A DNA stretch of 64,000 nt from assembly GCA_947498055.1 (NCBI GenBank), contig CANMJA010000001.1:62001-126000 (forward strand), in the 5' to 3' direction. Source of the stretch: an uncultured Tenacibaculum sp. (lineage in GTDB: Bacteria; Bacteroidota; Bacteroidia; Flavobacteriales; Flavobacteriaceae). The notes beneath the pieces were generated by a model that was not told the DNA's origin, did no database searches, and was given only the letters and a program-made list of their open reading frames with translations. The translations under genes were made by a program, and so were the position numbers. Each line of letters starts with the position of its first letter. The stretch's first letter is position 1. Positions 25,316 to 35,376 of this stretch are shown here, one piece after another.

Positions 25316-26131
25316 ATGGGACAAATTATTTTCACACTTTTAATGCTTGTGTTATTACAAGCTGTATTAGGTTTTGACAATCTTTTATATATTTCTTTAG
25401 AGTCAAAAAAAGCACCAGAATCTGATCAAAAACGAGTTCGAAAAACAGGTATTTTAATTGCAATCGTTTTAAGAATTGTTTTACTTTTTGTTTTAGTTTC
25501 TATAATCGACTTCTTTCAAGATCCTTTTTCTTGGTTATCTGGAGGAATAAATGATATCGTAGAATTTAAATTTAATGGCCATAGTTTAATTGTTTTAGCT
25601 GGAGGTGGTTTTATTATTTATACTGCTATTAAAGAAATTTGGCATATGATTGGTATTAATGATCTTTCCCATGATGTAGAAGGGAATTCTAAAAATGCAA
25701 AATCTGCAAATGCAGTAGTTGTAAGCATCGTTATAATGAATCTTGTTTTTTCTTTTGATTCTATTTTAGCTGCTATTGGTTTAACAAGCGAAATTGAAAA
25801 CCCTACAACTGCTTTTATTGTTATGGCAATAGCAATTGTTATTAGTGGTTTATTAATGTTATTTTTAGCAGATAAAATTTCTGCTTTTCTTGCTAAAAAC
25901 AGAATGTACGAGGTTTTAGGTCTTTTTATTCTTTTAATTGTAGGTATTATGCTTATTACTGAAGGAGGACATTTAGCACATATTAAATTATTTGGCAATC
26001 CTGTAGAACCTATGAGTAAAACTACGTTCTATTTTGTTATCTTATTCTTAGTAATTACAGATATTGTACAAAGTAGATATCAAAAAAAGTTATTAAAAGA
26101 AAGAGAGCACAAGGCTACAGAAAAATCTTAA
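25316..26131 (+). CDS. TerC family integral membrane protein
   Basis: The 271-residue protein has seven or so membrane helices and the TerC signatures: LQAVLGFDNLLYISL near the start, and MNLVFSFDSILAAIG around 140-155, each with a conserved Asp in a membrane helix. TerC/Alx proteins are implicated in metal ion (Mn2+) efflux and metalation of exported proteins; the tellurite name is historical. No tellurite genes are adjacent. Single gene with its own terminator. Confidence 0.92.
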   Translation: MGQIIFTLLMLVLLQAVLGFDNLLYISLESKKAPESDQKRVRKTGILIAIVLRIVLLFVLVSIIDFFQDPFSWLSGGINDIVEFKFNGHSLIVLAGGGFIIYTAIKEIWHMIGINDLSHDVEGNSKNAKSANAVVVSIVIMNLVFSFDSILAAIGLTSEIENPTTAFIVMAIAIVISGLLMLFLADKISAFLAKNRMYEVLGLFILLIVGIMLITEGGHLAHIKLFGNPVEPMSKTTFYFVILFLVITDIVQSRYQKKLLKEREHKATEKS

Positions 26132-26161
26132 AAATAGAGAATAACATATTCTTAACAATTT

Positions 26162-26197
26162 AAGCACAAACCATTAATAAAGTTTGTGCTTTTTTTA
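26162..26197 (+). terminator. Terminator after TerC gene
   Basis: AAGCACAAAC (26162-26171) pairs with GTTTGTGCTT (26182-26191), then six more T. A TAATTTTG box (26200-26207) directly after it may be the promoter of the lipoprotein gene. Confidence 0.88.
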
Positions 26198-26229
26198 TTT
26201 AATTTTGTTCAGTGCTAAAACTAAAAATT

Positions 26230-26712
26230 ATGAAAAGAACAATTTTAATACTACTTCTTATTACTATAATTCAATCTTGTGGAAAAAATTCTTGCAACGA
26301 TTCTATAGATGGGGTAATTTTATGCGAGTTTCAAGACTTCTCCTTCTCTTTTTATCTAATTAATAAATCTTCTAACGAAAACTTATTAACCAATGGAAGT
26401 ATTAAGAAACAAGACATAGAAATAGTTAATTTAGAAAATAATGAACCCGTTTTTTTCTTCATAGAAGCTAACAAAATTACATTAACAGAAGGTATAATAA
26501 CTACAGGAAAACAAACATTAAATTATTCAATTAATATTTCTGGTAAAAACATCTTTAATCTTAATTCAAATATCGAAACTGAAAAAGGAGAATGTTGCAA
26601 TGAAGTTCGTGTTAAAAACATACAAATATTAAATACTGACTTTGAAAAAAACGACAATACTGATTATTATACAATATTTGTAGATGAAAACTCACCTCCA
26701 TTATCTTTCTAA
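26230..26712 (+). CDS. Lipoprotein of unknown function
   Basis: From ATG at 26230 the product is 160 residues: a short lipoprotein signal (KRTILILLLITIIQSCGK, Cys after IIQS) followed by a beta-rich domain with six further cysteines. No known family is recognised. A GTG 18 bases upstream was not chosen because the ATG gives a regular signal peptide. Its last 12 bases overlap the 3' end of the convergent hydrolase gene. Confidence 0.65.
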   Translation: MKRTILILLLITIIQSCGKNSCNDSIDGVILCEFQDFSFSFYLINKSSNENLLTNGSIKKQDIEIVNLENNEPVFFFIEANKITLTEGIITTGKQTLNYSINISGKNIFNLNSNIETEKGECCNEVRVKNIQILNTDFEKNDNTDYYTIFVDENSPPLSF

Positions 26713-27474
26713 GAAACCAATTGCTTTACTATAAAACTCTTTTGGGTTTTCAGCATGTAACCAATGCCCCGCATTAGACACCGTTTCTATCTCGGCTTTC
26801 TTAAAATGAGATTTTATTAGTGGCATATCGGTATCTAAAACATATTTAGATTTTCCTCCTCGTAAAAACAACACATCTCCATTAAATCCATTAGACGAAG
26901 CCAACTCTTGTATTATTTCTTCATAATTTTCAGTTAAGGAAGTTAGATTAAAACGAAAATCTAACTGCTCTTTTGTTTTCCAATAAGTATTTTTCAAAAT
27001 AAATTGACGAATACCTACTTCTGGTATCAATTCTGCCAACTTAGCATCTATCAATTTTCTTGTGTTATGTACTGAAAAATCAATAGTATTTAATGCTTTG
27101 ATAATGTCTTGATGATGTGGCGGGTATTTCTTTGGAGCAATATCGGCAACCAATAACTTGTTTACAACATGAGAGTATTCAACAGCAAAAAGCATTACTG
27201 TTTTTCCTCCCATAGAATGCCCTAACAAATTGACTTCCCCTAATTCATGGAATTGAATATAATTGTATAAATCTTTCACCAATAAATTATAGTTAAACTC
27301 ATTGGAATGAAAACTTCTTCCATGATTTCTTTGATCTATTAAATGCAACTCAAAACCGTCTTCTGCAAATCTGTTTGCATGGCTTTTCCAATTATCTCCC
27401 ATTCCAAAAAAACCATGTAAAATTAATAATGGCTTTCCTGCACCAAGAATCCTAGAGTGTAGTATCTTCTCCAT
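26701..27474 (-). CDS. Alpha/beta hydrolase (YbfF-like esterase)
   Basis: The 257-residue cytoplasmic protein has the hydrolase fold with HGFFGMGDNW (oxyanion hole), the nucleophile elbow GHSMGGKTVM (Ser about 93) and a C-terminal catalytic GHWLHAENP. Similar to E. coli YbfF, an esterase that prefers acyl-CoA-like and short esters. It follows pdxJ closely (3 bases), as commonly seen in flavobacteria; co-transcription likely. Confidence 0.9.
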   Translation of the reverse strand: MEKILHSRILGAGKPLLILHGFFGMGDNWKSHANRFAEDGFELHLIDQRNHGRSFHSNEFNYNLLVKDLYNYIQFHELGEVNLLGHSMGGKTVMLFAVEYSHVVNKLLVADIAPKKYPPHHQDIIKALNTIDFSVHNTRKLIDAKLAELIPEVGIRQFILKNTYWKTKEQLDFRFNLTSLTENYEEIIQELASSNGFNGDVLFLRGGKSKYVLDTDMPLIKSHFKKAEIETVSNAGHWLHAENPKEFYSKAIGFLER

Positions 27475-27477
27475 AAT

Positions 27478-28191
27478 TTATTGCAATTTATTTAAATACA
27501 TACTTACTACGTTTTGAAGCCCTAAATAAAGACTTTCAGAAATTAACGCATGTCCAATAGACACTTCTGCTAAATTTGGAATATTTTCTTTAAAAAAACG
27601 AATGTTTTCTAAATTCAAATCATGCCCTGCATTAATACCTAACCCTAATTCATTTGCCAAAATAGCTGCTTCTTTATAAGGTTTTACAGCTTCGGTATTC
27701 CCTAATTCAAATTGCTTTGCAAATTCTTCTGTATATAACTCAATTCTATCCGCACCAGTTTTTGCTGCTCCCTCTATTAACTTTAAGTCTGTTTCAATAA
27801 AAATAGAAGTTCTAATGCCAGCATTTTTAAACTCAGAAATAACTTCTTGCAAATAAGATTCATTTTTAATGGTATTCCAACCAGCATTGGAAGTTAGCAC
27901 ATCTTCTCCATCCGGAACCAAAGTAACCTGGGTTGGCTTAATCTTTAATACTAAATCTATAAAGTTTTGTATTGGGTTTCCTTCAATATTATATTCTGTA
28001 GTAACTATAGATTTTAAATCATAAGCATCTTTATACCGTATATGACGTTCATCGGGTCTTGGATGAATAGTAATACCCTGTGCTCCGAACTCTTGTATAT
28101 CTTTAGCTACCTCAAGCAAATTAGGAACATTTCCTCCTCGAGAATTTCTTAGCGTAGCTATTTTATTAATATTTACACTTAACTTTGTCAT
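27478..28191 (-). CDS. pdxJ: Pyridoxine 5'-phosphate synthase
   Basis: The 237-residue TIM-barrel enzyme begins [26 protein letters not shown] and shows [12 protein letters not shown] and [11 protein letters not shown], the phosphate and substrate sites. It joins 1-deoxyxylulose 5-phosphate and 3-amino-1-hydroxyacetone phosphate to make PNP in vitamin B6 synthesis. Length and motifs are standard. Confidence 0.96.
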   Translation of the reverse strand: MTKLSVNINKIATLRNSRGGNVPNLLEVAKDIQEFGAQGITIHPRPDERHIRYKDAYDLKSIVTTEYNIEGNPIQNFIDLVLKIKPTQVTLVPDGEDVLTSNAGWNTIKNESYLQEVISEFKNAGIRTSIFIETDLKLIEGAAKTGADRIELYTEEFAKQFELGNTEAVKPYKEAAILANELGLGINAGHDLNLENIRFFKENIPNLAEVSIGHALISESLYLGLQNVVSMYLNKLQ

Positions 28192-28208
28192 TATTCTATT
28201 TTAAAGTA

Positions 28209-28245
28209 CAAAAATAACCTATTAAAAGTTTTTAAACTATATTCG
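28209..28245. promoter_or_regulatory. Divergent promoter boxes for pdxJ and the CBS gene
   Basis: TATTTTTG on the reverse strand (28209-28216) lies just upstream of pdxJ; TATATTCG (28238-28245) on + lies 6 bases before the CBS gene ATG. Both match TAnnTTTG or differ in one base. The CBS gene would have an extremely short leader. Confidence 0.45.
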
Positions 28246-28250
28246 TAATA

Positions 28251-28910
28251 ATGAATATTAACGATTACATACTTAAAGAAATAAAAGCACTAACTTTAGA
28301 AAACACTATTACTAGTGCTCATAATTTGTGTAAAGATTTTCCTATTACGCACATACCAATAGTAGAAAACAACAAACTTATTGGATGTTTTGCTGAAGAT
28401 GACATTCAAACCATTGAAAACAAAGAAGAAAATTTAAATAAGTATGCACACTTGTTAAATCATTTTCATGCAAATAACAAAACCTCTTTACTAGAACTTA
28501 TTACTCTTTTTGCAGAAAATGATTGTAATATTATTCCTGTTTTAGATGAAACTCAAAATTATATAGGGTATTATGAACTAAGAGATATTTTAGATGTTTT
28601 TGCAGGAAGTCCTTTTATGCACCAAGACAACGAAACGTTAATTGTTTCTAAATCAAAAACAGATTTCTCTATGAGTCAAATTTCTCAAATTGTAGAAAGT
28701 AATGATGCAAAGTTATTAGGTCTTTATGTATCTAAAGAATCTGCAGATGCAGTAGAAATAACCTTAAAAATTTCGACAGAAGAAATTAACGAAGTTATAC
28801 AGACTTTCAGAAGATATGATTATTCTGTAATAACAATGCATGAAGACGATATATATCTTGATGAATTAAAAGATAGAGCTAATTATTTTAGAAGATACCT
28901 CGATATGTAG
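28251..28910 (+). CDS. CBS domain protein
   Basis: The 219-residue protein has a tandem CBS pair (residues 1-125: ITHIPIVENNKLIGCFAEDD; CNIIPVLDETQNYIGYYELRDI) and a C-terminal ACT-like segment (about 130-215, AKLLGLYVSKESADAVEITLKIS). Such soluble proteins bind adenine nucleotides and regulate partners. Position upstream of nadK is conserved in Bacteroidota. Confidence 0.88.
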   Translation: MNINDYILKEIKALTLENTITSAHNLCKDFPITHIPIVENNKLIGCFAEDDIQTIENKEENLNKYAHLLNHFHANNKTSLLELITLFAENDCNIIPVLDETQNYIGYYELRDILDVFAGSPFMHQDNETLIVSKSKTDFSMSQISQIVESNDAKLLGLYVSKESADAVEITLKISTEEINEVIQTFRRYDYSVITMHEDDIYLDELKDRANYFRRYLDM

Positions 28911-28951
28911 TTTTTTATACTAACATTAACCCAATTTTAAACTATATAACA

Positions 28952-29851
28952 TTGAAAAAAGCAGCTATATACGCGCAATCCTATACTATTTCTGCAGAAA
29001 AAGAAATAAAAACTCTAGTAAAAGCTCTAGAAAAGCATAATGTAGTTATTTTTATTGAAAAGGATTATTATAACTTATTAAACTCAAATAATGTATTAAC
29101 CAAAAAATATCCTGTCTTTTCTCATTTCAATGATTTATCTAATTCTTTTGATGTTTTATTTACTATTGGAGGTGATGGTACGATATTAAGAGCTGTTACT
29201 TATATTAGAGATTTAGACATCCCTATATTAGGGATTAACTCTGGGAGATTAGGTTTCTTAGCTACGGTTCAGAAAAAAGAAATTAAAGAAGCGGTAGAAT
29301 CTTTAATAGAAAAAAAATATAAATTACAAGAAAGAACATTACTTGAAATAAAAACAGATCCAGAAAAAAGCTCTTTTTCTGAATTAAACTTTGCCCTTAA
29401 TGAAGTAACAATTGCAAGAAGAAATACCACTTCTATGATAGGTGTTAAAACTTATTTAAATGAAGAATATTTAACAAATTATTGGGCTGATGGTTTAATT
29501 ATATCAACCCCAACCGGCTCTACAGGATACTCTTTAAGTTGTGGTGGGCCTGTAATTATGCCAGATTCTTCAAGTATTGTTATTACTCCTATTGCCCCCC
29601 ATAATTTAAATGCAAGGCCCGTAATAATACCAGAAAACACTACTATTCAATTAGAAGTGAGCGCTCGTGAAAAAGATTTTTTAATTTCATTAGATTCTAG
29701 GATAGCAACTGTAGATCAAAAAACTAGAATTTTTATCAAAAGAGCCTCTTTTACTATTAAAACCATACTATTTGAAAACCAATCTAACTTAAAAACTTTA
29801 CGTCAAAAACTACTTTGGGGAGAAGACATAAGAAATAAACATTCATCTTAA
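28952..29851 (+). CDS. nadK: NAD kinase
   Basis: The 299-residue enzyme carries GGDGTI at 73-78 (ATP/NAD site), GINSGRLGFLATV, NEVTIARR and GSTGYSLSCGGP. It phosphorylates NAD to NADP. The start appears to be TTG at 28952, because no ATG or GTG in frame precedes the conserved AIYAQSY strand and the next ATG would delete the fold; a TTG start is notable as it may lower expression. Confidence 0.95.
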   Translation: MKKAAIYAQSYTISAEKEIKTLVKALEKHNVVIFIEKDYYNLLNSNNVLTKKYPVFSHFNDLSNSFDVLFTIGGDGTILRAVTYIRDLDIPILGINSGRLGFLATVQKKEIKEAVESLIEKKYKLQERTLLEIKTDPEKSSFSELNFALNEVTIARRNTTSMIGVKTYLNEEYLTNYWADGLIISTPTGSTGYSLSCGGPVIMPDSSSIVITPIAPHNLNARPVIIPENTTIQLEVSAREKDFLISLDSRIATVDQKTRIFIKRASFTIKTILFENQSNLKTLRQKLLWGEDIRNKHSS

Positions 29852-29934
29852 CATAAGTAGGCAACAATAAATCTAAAAAAAGGAAGTTAATCAAAAAGAC
29901 GGATTATTAACTTTTTAAAGCAAATTCAATTCCA

Positions 29935-29942
29935 TATATTTG
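29935..29942 (+). promoter_or_regulatory. Promoter -7 box of the envelope operon
   Basis: TATATTTG matches TAnnTTTG 17 bases before the DUF6089 gene start; the upstream -33 element is weak. It probably drives DUF6089, uppS, bamA and the ompH genes. Confidence 0.45.
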
Positions 29943-29958
29943 CACGCTATTTCTAGAG

Positions 29959-30633
29959 ATGAGAAAAATTATTATAACATTATTAGTAACTTGTATGACA
30001 AGTGTTTCATTTTCTCAAATCCATGAGATTGGATTTTTTTTGGGAGGATCTAATTTTATTGGAGATATTGGTAGTACCAACTACGTACTTCCTAATGAGG
30101 TTGCCGGTGGACTTGTATACAAGTACAATCTTAACCCAAGAATGGCATTAAGAGGAACCTATACCTATTTACCAATGACAGGAATCGATATAGATTCAGG
30201 TAATTCATTTAGAGAAGACAGACAATTTAGTTTTTCTAATACAATTCATGAATTTGCTGCCGGTATAGAGTATAATTTTTTTGATTACAACATCAGAGTA
30301 AAAGAGCAATCCTTTACTCCTTATATTCTTGCTGAAGTAGCTGCATTTAACTATAAATCTCCTGAATCAGTTACAAACACATCTATACTACTTACAAACA
30401 AATTCTCGGTATCTATTCCAGTTGGTATTGGAATTAAGGGTAGAATAACCGATCATTTAGCATATGCATTTGAATCTGCTGTAAGACTTACATTTAAAGA
30501 TGATATAGATTTCTCAACAAATGAAATTCCTTCTTTAAATTTTGGTGGTAATGGTAATGATTTTTATACCTTTACCGCTTTTTCAATTGTTTACACCTTT
30601 GGTAGACCCGCTTGTTACGCTGACAGAGAATAA
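29959..30633 (+). CDS. DUF6089 outer membrane beta-barrel protein
   Basis: The 224-residue protein has a signal peptide (residues 1-20, ending FSQ) and a beta-barrel pattern: IHEIGFFLGGSNFIGDIG, LVYKYNLNPRMALRGTYTYLP, and a terminal aromatic-rich strand FTFGRPACY. DUF6089 proteins occur in front of uppS and bamA in most Bacteroidota and are suspected to assist outer-membrane biogenesis; function unproven. Confidence 0.85.
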   Translation: MRKIIITLLVTCMTSVSFSQIHEIGFFLGGSNFIGDIGSTNYVLPNEVAGGLVYKYNLNPRMALRGTYTYLPMTGIDIDSGNSFREDRQFSFSNTIHEFAAGIEYNFFDYNIRVKEQSFTPYILAEVAAFNYKSPESVTNTSILLTNKFSVSIPVGIGIKGRITDHLAYAFESAVRLTFKDDIDFSTNEIPSLNFGGNGNDFYTFTAFSIVYTFGRPACYADRE

Positions 30634-30636
30634 TTT

Positions 30637-31389
30637 ATGAGTAAAAAATTACAAAGTATAAACCTAAACAACGTTCCTAACCATATAGCTATTATAATGG
30701 ATGGTAATGGACGTTGGGCTAAAAAGCAAGGGATGAAACGTGTTTTTGGACACAGAAATGCCTTGACTGCCGTTAGAGAAGCCGTTGCTGCTGCTAGCGA
30801 AATAGGTTCTAAATTTATCACTCTATATGCATTTTCTACAGAAAACTGGAATCGTCCTAAACTAGAAGTAGACGCTTTAATGAGTCTTTTAGTAAGTTCA
30901 TTAAAGAAAGAAGTACCTGATTTTCATAAAAATGGCATTAAAGTAAATAGTATTGGTGCCATAGAAAAACTACCTAAAAAAGCTAGAAATGTTTTAACTC
31001 AGGTTATTAATGAAACTAGCCACAACTCTAAAATAACATTAACATTCGCTTTAAGTTACGGAAGTAGGGAAGAAATTGTTAATGCTATCAAAAACATATC
31101 TAAAAAAGTTGTTAATAAAGAAATTGATATAAAAAATATTGACGAAAAAATTATTAATAATCATTTATATACATTTAATTTGCCCGACGTTGATTTGATG
31201 ATAAGAACAAGTGGGGAGCAAAGAATTAGTAATTTCTTGCTGTGGCAAATGGCTTATGCAGAACTTTATTTTACAGAAGTTTTATGGCCAGACTTTAGAA
31301 AAGAACATCTTTTCGACGCAATAATAGATTATCAAAATAGAGAACGAAGATTTGGAAAGACCAGTGAACAGATTGATACCAATGCATAG
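30637..31389 (+). CDS. uppS: Isoprenyl (undecaprenyl diphosphate) synthase
   Basis: The 250-residue cis-prenyltransferase has the conserved HIAIIMDGNGRWAKKQG (Asp22 binds Mg-substrate), GHRNA, FSTENWNRP and the C-terminal RTSGEQRISNFLLWQMAYAELYF. It elongates FPP to C55-PP for cell-wall and O-antigen carriers. The end overlaps bamA by 8 bases. Confidence 0.96.
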   Translation: MSKKLQSINLNNVPNHIAIIMDGNGRWAKKQGMKRVFGHRNALTAVREAVAAASEIGSKFITLYAFSTENWNRPKLEVDALMSLLVSSLKKEVPDFHKNGIKVNSIGAIEKLPKKARNVLTQVINETSHNSKITLTFALSYGSREEIVNAIKNISKKVVNKEIDIKNIDEKIINNHLYTFNLPDVDLMIRTSGEQRISNFLLWQMAYAELYFTEVLWPDFRKEHLFDAIIDYQNRERRFGKTSEQIDTNA

Positions 31390-33940
31390 AAATTTATTTT
31401 TAACTGTATTATTTATTGCTTTTTTTGCAGTAGCTAAAGCTCAAGAAACACCAAAAGATACTATTCCTAAAGGAAAAAACATCTCTGGTAAAATAAATTA
31501 TGAAAGGGGAAAAGATTACATATTAGGAGGAATTAGTGTAACAGGACTTCAAAAATTTAGCGAAGAAACCGTTAAAATATACACTGGTTTAATTATCGGA
31601 CAACCAATTAAATTACCAGGAGATAAATTAACAAGTGCTATTAAAAAACTCTATGAAAGTAAGCAGTTTAGTGATGTTGATGTATATCTTTCTGCAATAG
31701 AAGGCAACTCAGTATATCTTCAATTTGATGTTAACGAACTTCCTAAGCTGAATAATATTTCTATTACAGGAGTTAGTAAATCAAAAGCTCGTGATTTACA
31801 AAAAGATGCTGAATTAAAAATAGGCACACAAGTAACCGATAACTTAATTGTTACTACACGTAATTACTTTAGAAAAACATATACAGACAAGGGTTTTTTA
31901 AAAACAAAAGTGTCTTTAACTACCAAAAAAGACACTACAGATACGAATACTGTAGATATGTTTATACACATAGATAAAGGAGATCGTGTTAAAATAAAAA
32001 CTATCGACTTTGTTGGAAACAAAGCTTTATCTGACAGCAAACTTAGAGGAGCCATGAAAAACACCAAACGTAAGTTTTTGGGGCGTTTTTGGAAAACTTC
32101 TAAATATATTGAAGACGATTTTAAAGAAGATTTAAAAAGTGTCTTAGAAAAATATAGTGAATTAGGATATAGAGATGCTAGAATTTTAAGCGATCAACTT
32201 ACTTGGAATGAAGATAATACCATTAACTTAGAAATAGAACTAGAAGAAGGTAGACAATATAGATTTTCAGATATTCTTTTCGTAGGAAACAAAAAATATA
32301 CAGACGAACAACTTAGTAGATATTTAAGAATAGATAAAGGAGATGTTTATAATGGTAAAGTTTTAAAAGAAAGGATTTCAGGAGATGGAACTCCAGATTC
32401 GCAAGATATTCAATCTTTATATCATAATAATGGTTATTTATTCTCTGCTGTTAACGCTGTAGAAACAAGAGTTAAGAACGACTCTATTACTGTAGAAATA
32501 AGAATTAGAGAAGACGAACCTGCTACCATACGTAAAGTTTCAGTAGTTGGTAATGAAAGAACCAATGACCATGTTATATATAGAGAACTTCGTGTAAAAC
32601 CTGGAGACTTATTTAGCAGACAAAATATTATTAGATCTATTCGTGAAATTGGACAATTAGGTTTCTTTGATGCTAATGTCACTCCAGATGTAAAACCAGA
32701 TTATAATAATAAAACTGCCGATATTGAATTCTCTGTAGTAGAAAAAGGTGGTAGTCAAATTGAATTACAAGGTGGATTTGGTGGAGGTTCTTTTATTGGA
32801 ACTTTAGGACTATCTTTTAACAACTTTTCAATAAAAAATATTTTTAATAAAGAAGCATATAAACCATTACCTATGGGAGATGGTCAAAGTTTATCTCTAC
32901 GTTTACAAGCGAGTAGAACCAATAGTACATATAGTTTATCTTTTACAGAACCTTGGTTAGGTGGTAAACGTCCACAATCTTTATCTTTCTCTGTGTTTTT
33001 CTCTAACCAATTTAGATTTAACTTTAATACAAGAAGAGTAGATCGTAGTCAAAGTTTAGATATTATAGGTGCTTCTGTTGGTTTAGGAAGACGTTTGGCT
33101 TGGCCCGATGATTATTTCTCTTTGTCTCAGAATATTAGTTACCAAAGAATAGGACTAAATAATTTTCCATATAGAGTAGGTTCTTCTAATGCTATTTTAA
33201 ATGATGGAAACTTAAACAACCTAGCGTATAGTGTTGTTTTTAGCAGAAATTCAGCCGGACCTAGTTTAATATTTCCAACATATGGATCAGAGTTTACTAT
33301 AAGAGCAAAAGCTACTTTGCCTTATTCTTTAATTAACGGTAAAGATATTAGTAATGATATTCCTGATGGATTAACTTCAGAAGAACGTCAAGATTTTTTA
33401 GCAGATCGATTTAAATGGCTAGAATACTATAAATTATCTGCAAAAGGAAAATGGTATACTTCTTTAGCTAAAAAATTAGTATTAATGTCTAATTTTGAAG
33501 TAGGGTACTTGGGTTCTTATAACAGTAAATTAGGGTTAACTCCTGTTGAACGTTATTTTGTAGGTGGAGATGGTATTGCACAAGGGCAATTAGATGGTAG
33601 AGAAATAGTAGGACTAAGAGGTTACGAAAACAACAGAATTTCTTCTGCCGATGGAGGTTCTATTTATAATAAATTTCAACTAGAATTAAGATATTCAATC
33701 ACAGATAAGCCCTCTGCATCTATTTATACATTAGGTTTTTTAGAAGCTGGTAATGCATATGACAATTTTAGTACCTTTAACCCGTTTGAATTGAAACGAT
33801 CTGCCGGAGTTGGTGTTCGTATTTTCATGCCTGCGTTTGGTTTATTAGGTATCGATTTTGCACATGGATTTGATCCTTTACCAGGATTTTCAGAAAAATC
33901 TGGGTGGCAAACACATTTTATTATTGGAAGACAATTCTAA
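31382..33940 (+). CDS. bamA: Outer membrane protein assembly factor BamA
   Basis: From ATG at 31382 (overlapping the uppS stop as ATGCATAG) the protein has 852 residues, a signal peptide ending AKAQ, five POTRA domains (about 45-430) and a C-terminal beta-barrel ending in HFIIGRQF, with conserved GxGGGSF and VRGY-like LRGYENN (lid-loop) elements. It inserts barrels in the outer membrane. A TTG-based longer start would overlap uppS by 38 bases and is not preferred. Confidence 0.95.
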   Translation: MHRNLFLTVLFIAFFAVAKAQETPKDTIPKGKNISGKINYERGKDYILGGISVTGLQKFSEETVKIYTGLIIGQPIKLPGDKLTSAIKKLYESKQFSDVDVYLSAIEGNSVYLQFDVNELPKLNNISITGVSKSKARDLQKDAELKIGTQVTDNLIVTTRNYFRKTYTDKGFLKTKVSLTTKKDTTDTNTVDMFIHIDKGDRVKIKTIDFVGNKALSDSKLRGAMKNTKRKFLGRFWKTSKYIEDDFKEDLKSVLEKYSELGYRDARILSDQLTWNEDNTINLEIELEEGRQYRFSDILFVGNKKYTDEQLSRYLRIDKGDVYNGKVLKERISGDGTPDSQDIQSLYHNNGYLFSAVNAVETRVKNDSITVEIRIREDEPATIRKVSVVGNERTNDHVIYRELRVKPGDLFSRQNIIRSIREIGQLGFFDANVTPDVKPDYNNKTADIEFSVVEKGGSQIELQGGFGGGSFIGTLGLSFNNFSIKNIFNKEAYKPLPMGDGQSLSLRLQASRTNSTYSLSFTEPWLGGKRPQSLSFSVFFSNQFRFNFNTRRVDRSQSLDIIGASVGLGRRLAWPDDYFSLSQNISYQRIGLNNFPYRVGSSNAILNDGNLNNLAYSVVFSRNSAGPSLIFPTYGSEFTIRAKATLPYSLINGKDISNDIPDGLTSEERQDFLADRFKWLEYYKLSAKGKWYTSLAKKLVLMSNFEVGYLGSYNSKLGLTPVERYFVGGDGIAQGQLDGREIVGLRGYENNRISSADGGSIYNKFQLELRYSITDKPSASIYTLGFLEAGNAYDNFSTFNPFELKRSAGVGVRIFMPAFGLLGIDFAHGFDPLPGFSEKSGWQTHFIIGRQF

Positions 33941-33998
33941 AATCCTAAATTTGCACCATTATTGTTTTTGGCATGGTTTTTTCTAAATACACTATAAA

Positions 33999-34787
33999 AT
34001 GAAAAAAATTAAATTAACATTCGTTCTTTTACTTATTGTAGGTGTAACCGTTGCGCAAAAGAATCAGCGAATAGCTTATATAGACATGGACTATATTTTA
34101 CAAAATATTCCACAATATATTGAAGCTCAAAATGCTTTAAACGATAAAGTTGCAAAATGGAAATCTAACTTAGATAAAGAAGCTAGAAGCATTGAAGTCT
34201 TAAAAACTGATTTATCTAATGAAAAAGCTATCTTAACTCAAGAGCTTATAAATGAACGCGAAGAGGACATTAAAGTAAAACAAGAAGCTTTAAGAAAATT
34301 AGAATCATTATACTTTGGCACAGATGGTGATATGTATATATTAAGAAAGCAATTAATTCAGCCTATTCAAGATCAAGTTTATAATGCAGTACAAACAATA
34401 GCATCTAGAAAAAAATATGATTTTGTTTTCGATAAATCTGGCGAATTAATTATGCTATATTCTAATAAAAAACACGATATTAGCCCGCTAGTTTTAAAGC
34501 TCATAAAAATAGATGTTAAAAGACAAGATAAAAGAGATAAAATAGCTGCTAAAAAAGAATTACTAGATAGTAATGGAGGTCTTTCTGAAGAAGCAAAACA
34601 AAAGAAAGCAAAAAAAGAAGCTCTAAAACAAAAAAGAAAAAACGAACGAGAGCAGAGAATTAAAGATAATAAAGAGAAAAGAGAAGCTAGTTTAAAAGCT
34701 AGAGCGGAAAAACAACGATTGCTTAAAGAAAAAAGAGAAGCTTTAAAGAAAGCTAAAGCTGCGAAAAAAGCCGCAGAAAAAAAATAG
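33999..34787 (+). CDS. OmpH/Skp family periplasmic chaperone with long basic tail
   Basis: The 262-residue protein has a signal peptide (1-19, TVAQ) and an OmpH domain starting QRIAYIDMDYILQNIPQY, with coiled helices between 45 and 115. Unlike its neighbour it carries a 90-residue Lys/Glu/Arg-rich tail (about 175-262), an extended coiled-coil or disordered arm. Skp trimers carry unfolded outer membrane proteins to BamA. Same operon. Confidence 0.9.
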   Translation: MKKIKLTFVLLLIVGVTVAQKNQRIAYIDMDYILQNIPQYIEAQNALNDKVAKWKSNLDKEARSIEVLKTDLSNEKAILTQELINEREEDIKVKQEALRKLESLYFGTDGDMYILRKQLIQPIQDQVYNAVQTIASRKKYDFVFDKSGELIMLYSNKKHDISPLVLKLIKIDVKRQDKRDKIAAKKELLDSNGGLSEEAKQKKAKKEALKQKRKNEREQRIKDNKEKREASLKARAEKQRLLKEKREALKKAKAAKKAAEKK

Positions 34788-34842
34788 AATAGAATTATAT
34801 AAAATAGAAAAAAGAACCTAAAATTATTAAATTAGAATAAAC

Positions 34843-35352
34843 ATGAAACATTTAAAAGCGTTATTATTAGTTGCGATTTTTACGATTGGTTTAGGAGGTG
34901 TGGCAAATGCTCAGAAAACTGCACATATTAATACCGATAAATTATTAACTGCAATGCCAGAAACAAAGGCATTAAAGGCTGAATTAGAAAAATTACAAAA
35001 AACATTTACTTCAGAAATTAAAGCTATGGCTACTGCATTAGAGGCTAAAATGAAAAAGTATCAGGCAGAAGGAAAAAGTCAAACAGAAGAAACAAATCAA
35101 AAGAGAGCTATTGAAGTTCAACAAGATCGTCAGAAAATTGGACAAGCAGAACAGGTAATGAACCAAGAAATGAGTAAAAAATACCAAGAAAAAACTGCTC
35201 CTATTTTAAAGAAAGCTGAAGATGCAATTAAAGCAGTAGCAGCAGAAAAAGGAATTATTTACGTTATAGATTCTGCTCCTGGTAAAGGATTAATCGTATT
35301 CGAAAAAGGAGAAGACATCTACAATGCTGTTAAAGCTAAATTAGGATTTTAA
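34843..35352 (+). CDS. OmpH/Skp family periplasmic chaperone
   Basis: The 169-residue protein has a signal peptide (1-23, VANAQ), then KTAHINTDKLLTAMPETKAL, two long coiled helices and a small beta body ending VKAKLGF. It is the standard-length Skp-like paralogue of the preceding gene, 55 bases downstream, and ends the bamA operon at the terminator at 35377. Confidence 0.92.
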   Translation: MKHLKALLLVAIFTIGLGGVANAQKTAHINTDKLLTAMPETKALKAELEKLQKTFTSEIKAMATALEAKMKKYQAEGKSQTEETNQKRAIEVQQDRQKIGQAEQVMNQEMSKKYQEKTAPILKKAEDAIKAVAAEKGIIYVIDSAPGKGLIVFEKGEDIYNAVKAKLGF

Positions 35353-35376
35353 TTAGAAAAAAATTAAATATTTCAC

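Noticed and set aside
25316..26131. Tellurite resistance locus
   Set aside because: TerC alone does not give tellurite resistance; no terZABDE genes are near.
29585..29592. CCCCCC run as another C-rich target site
   Set aside because: It is a Pro-containing codon stretch inside nadK and coding explains it.
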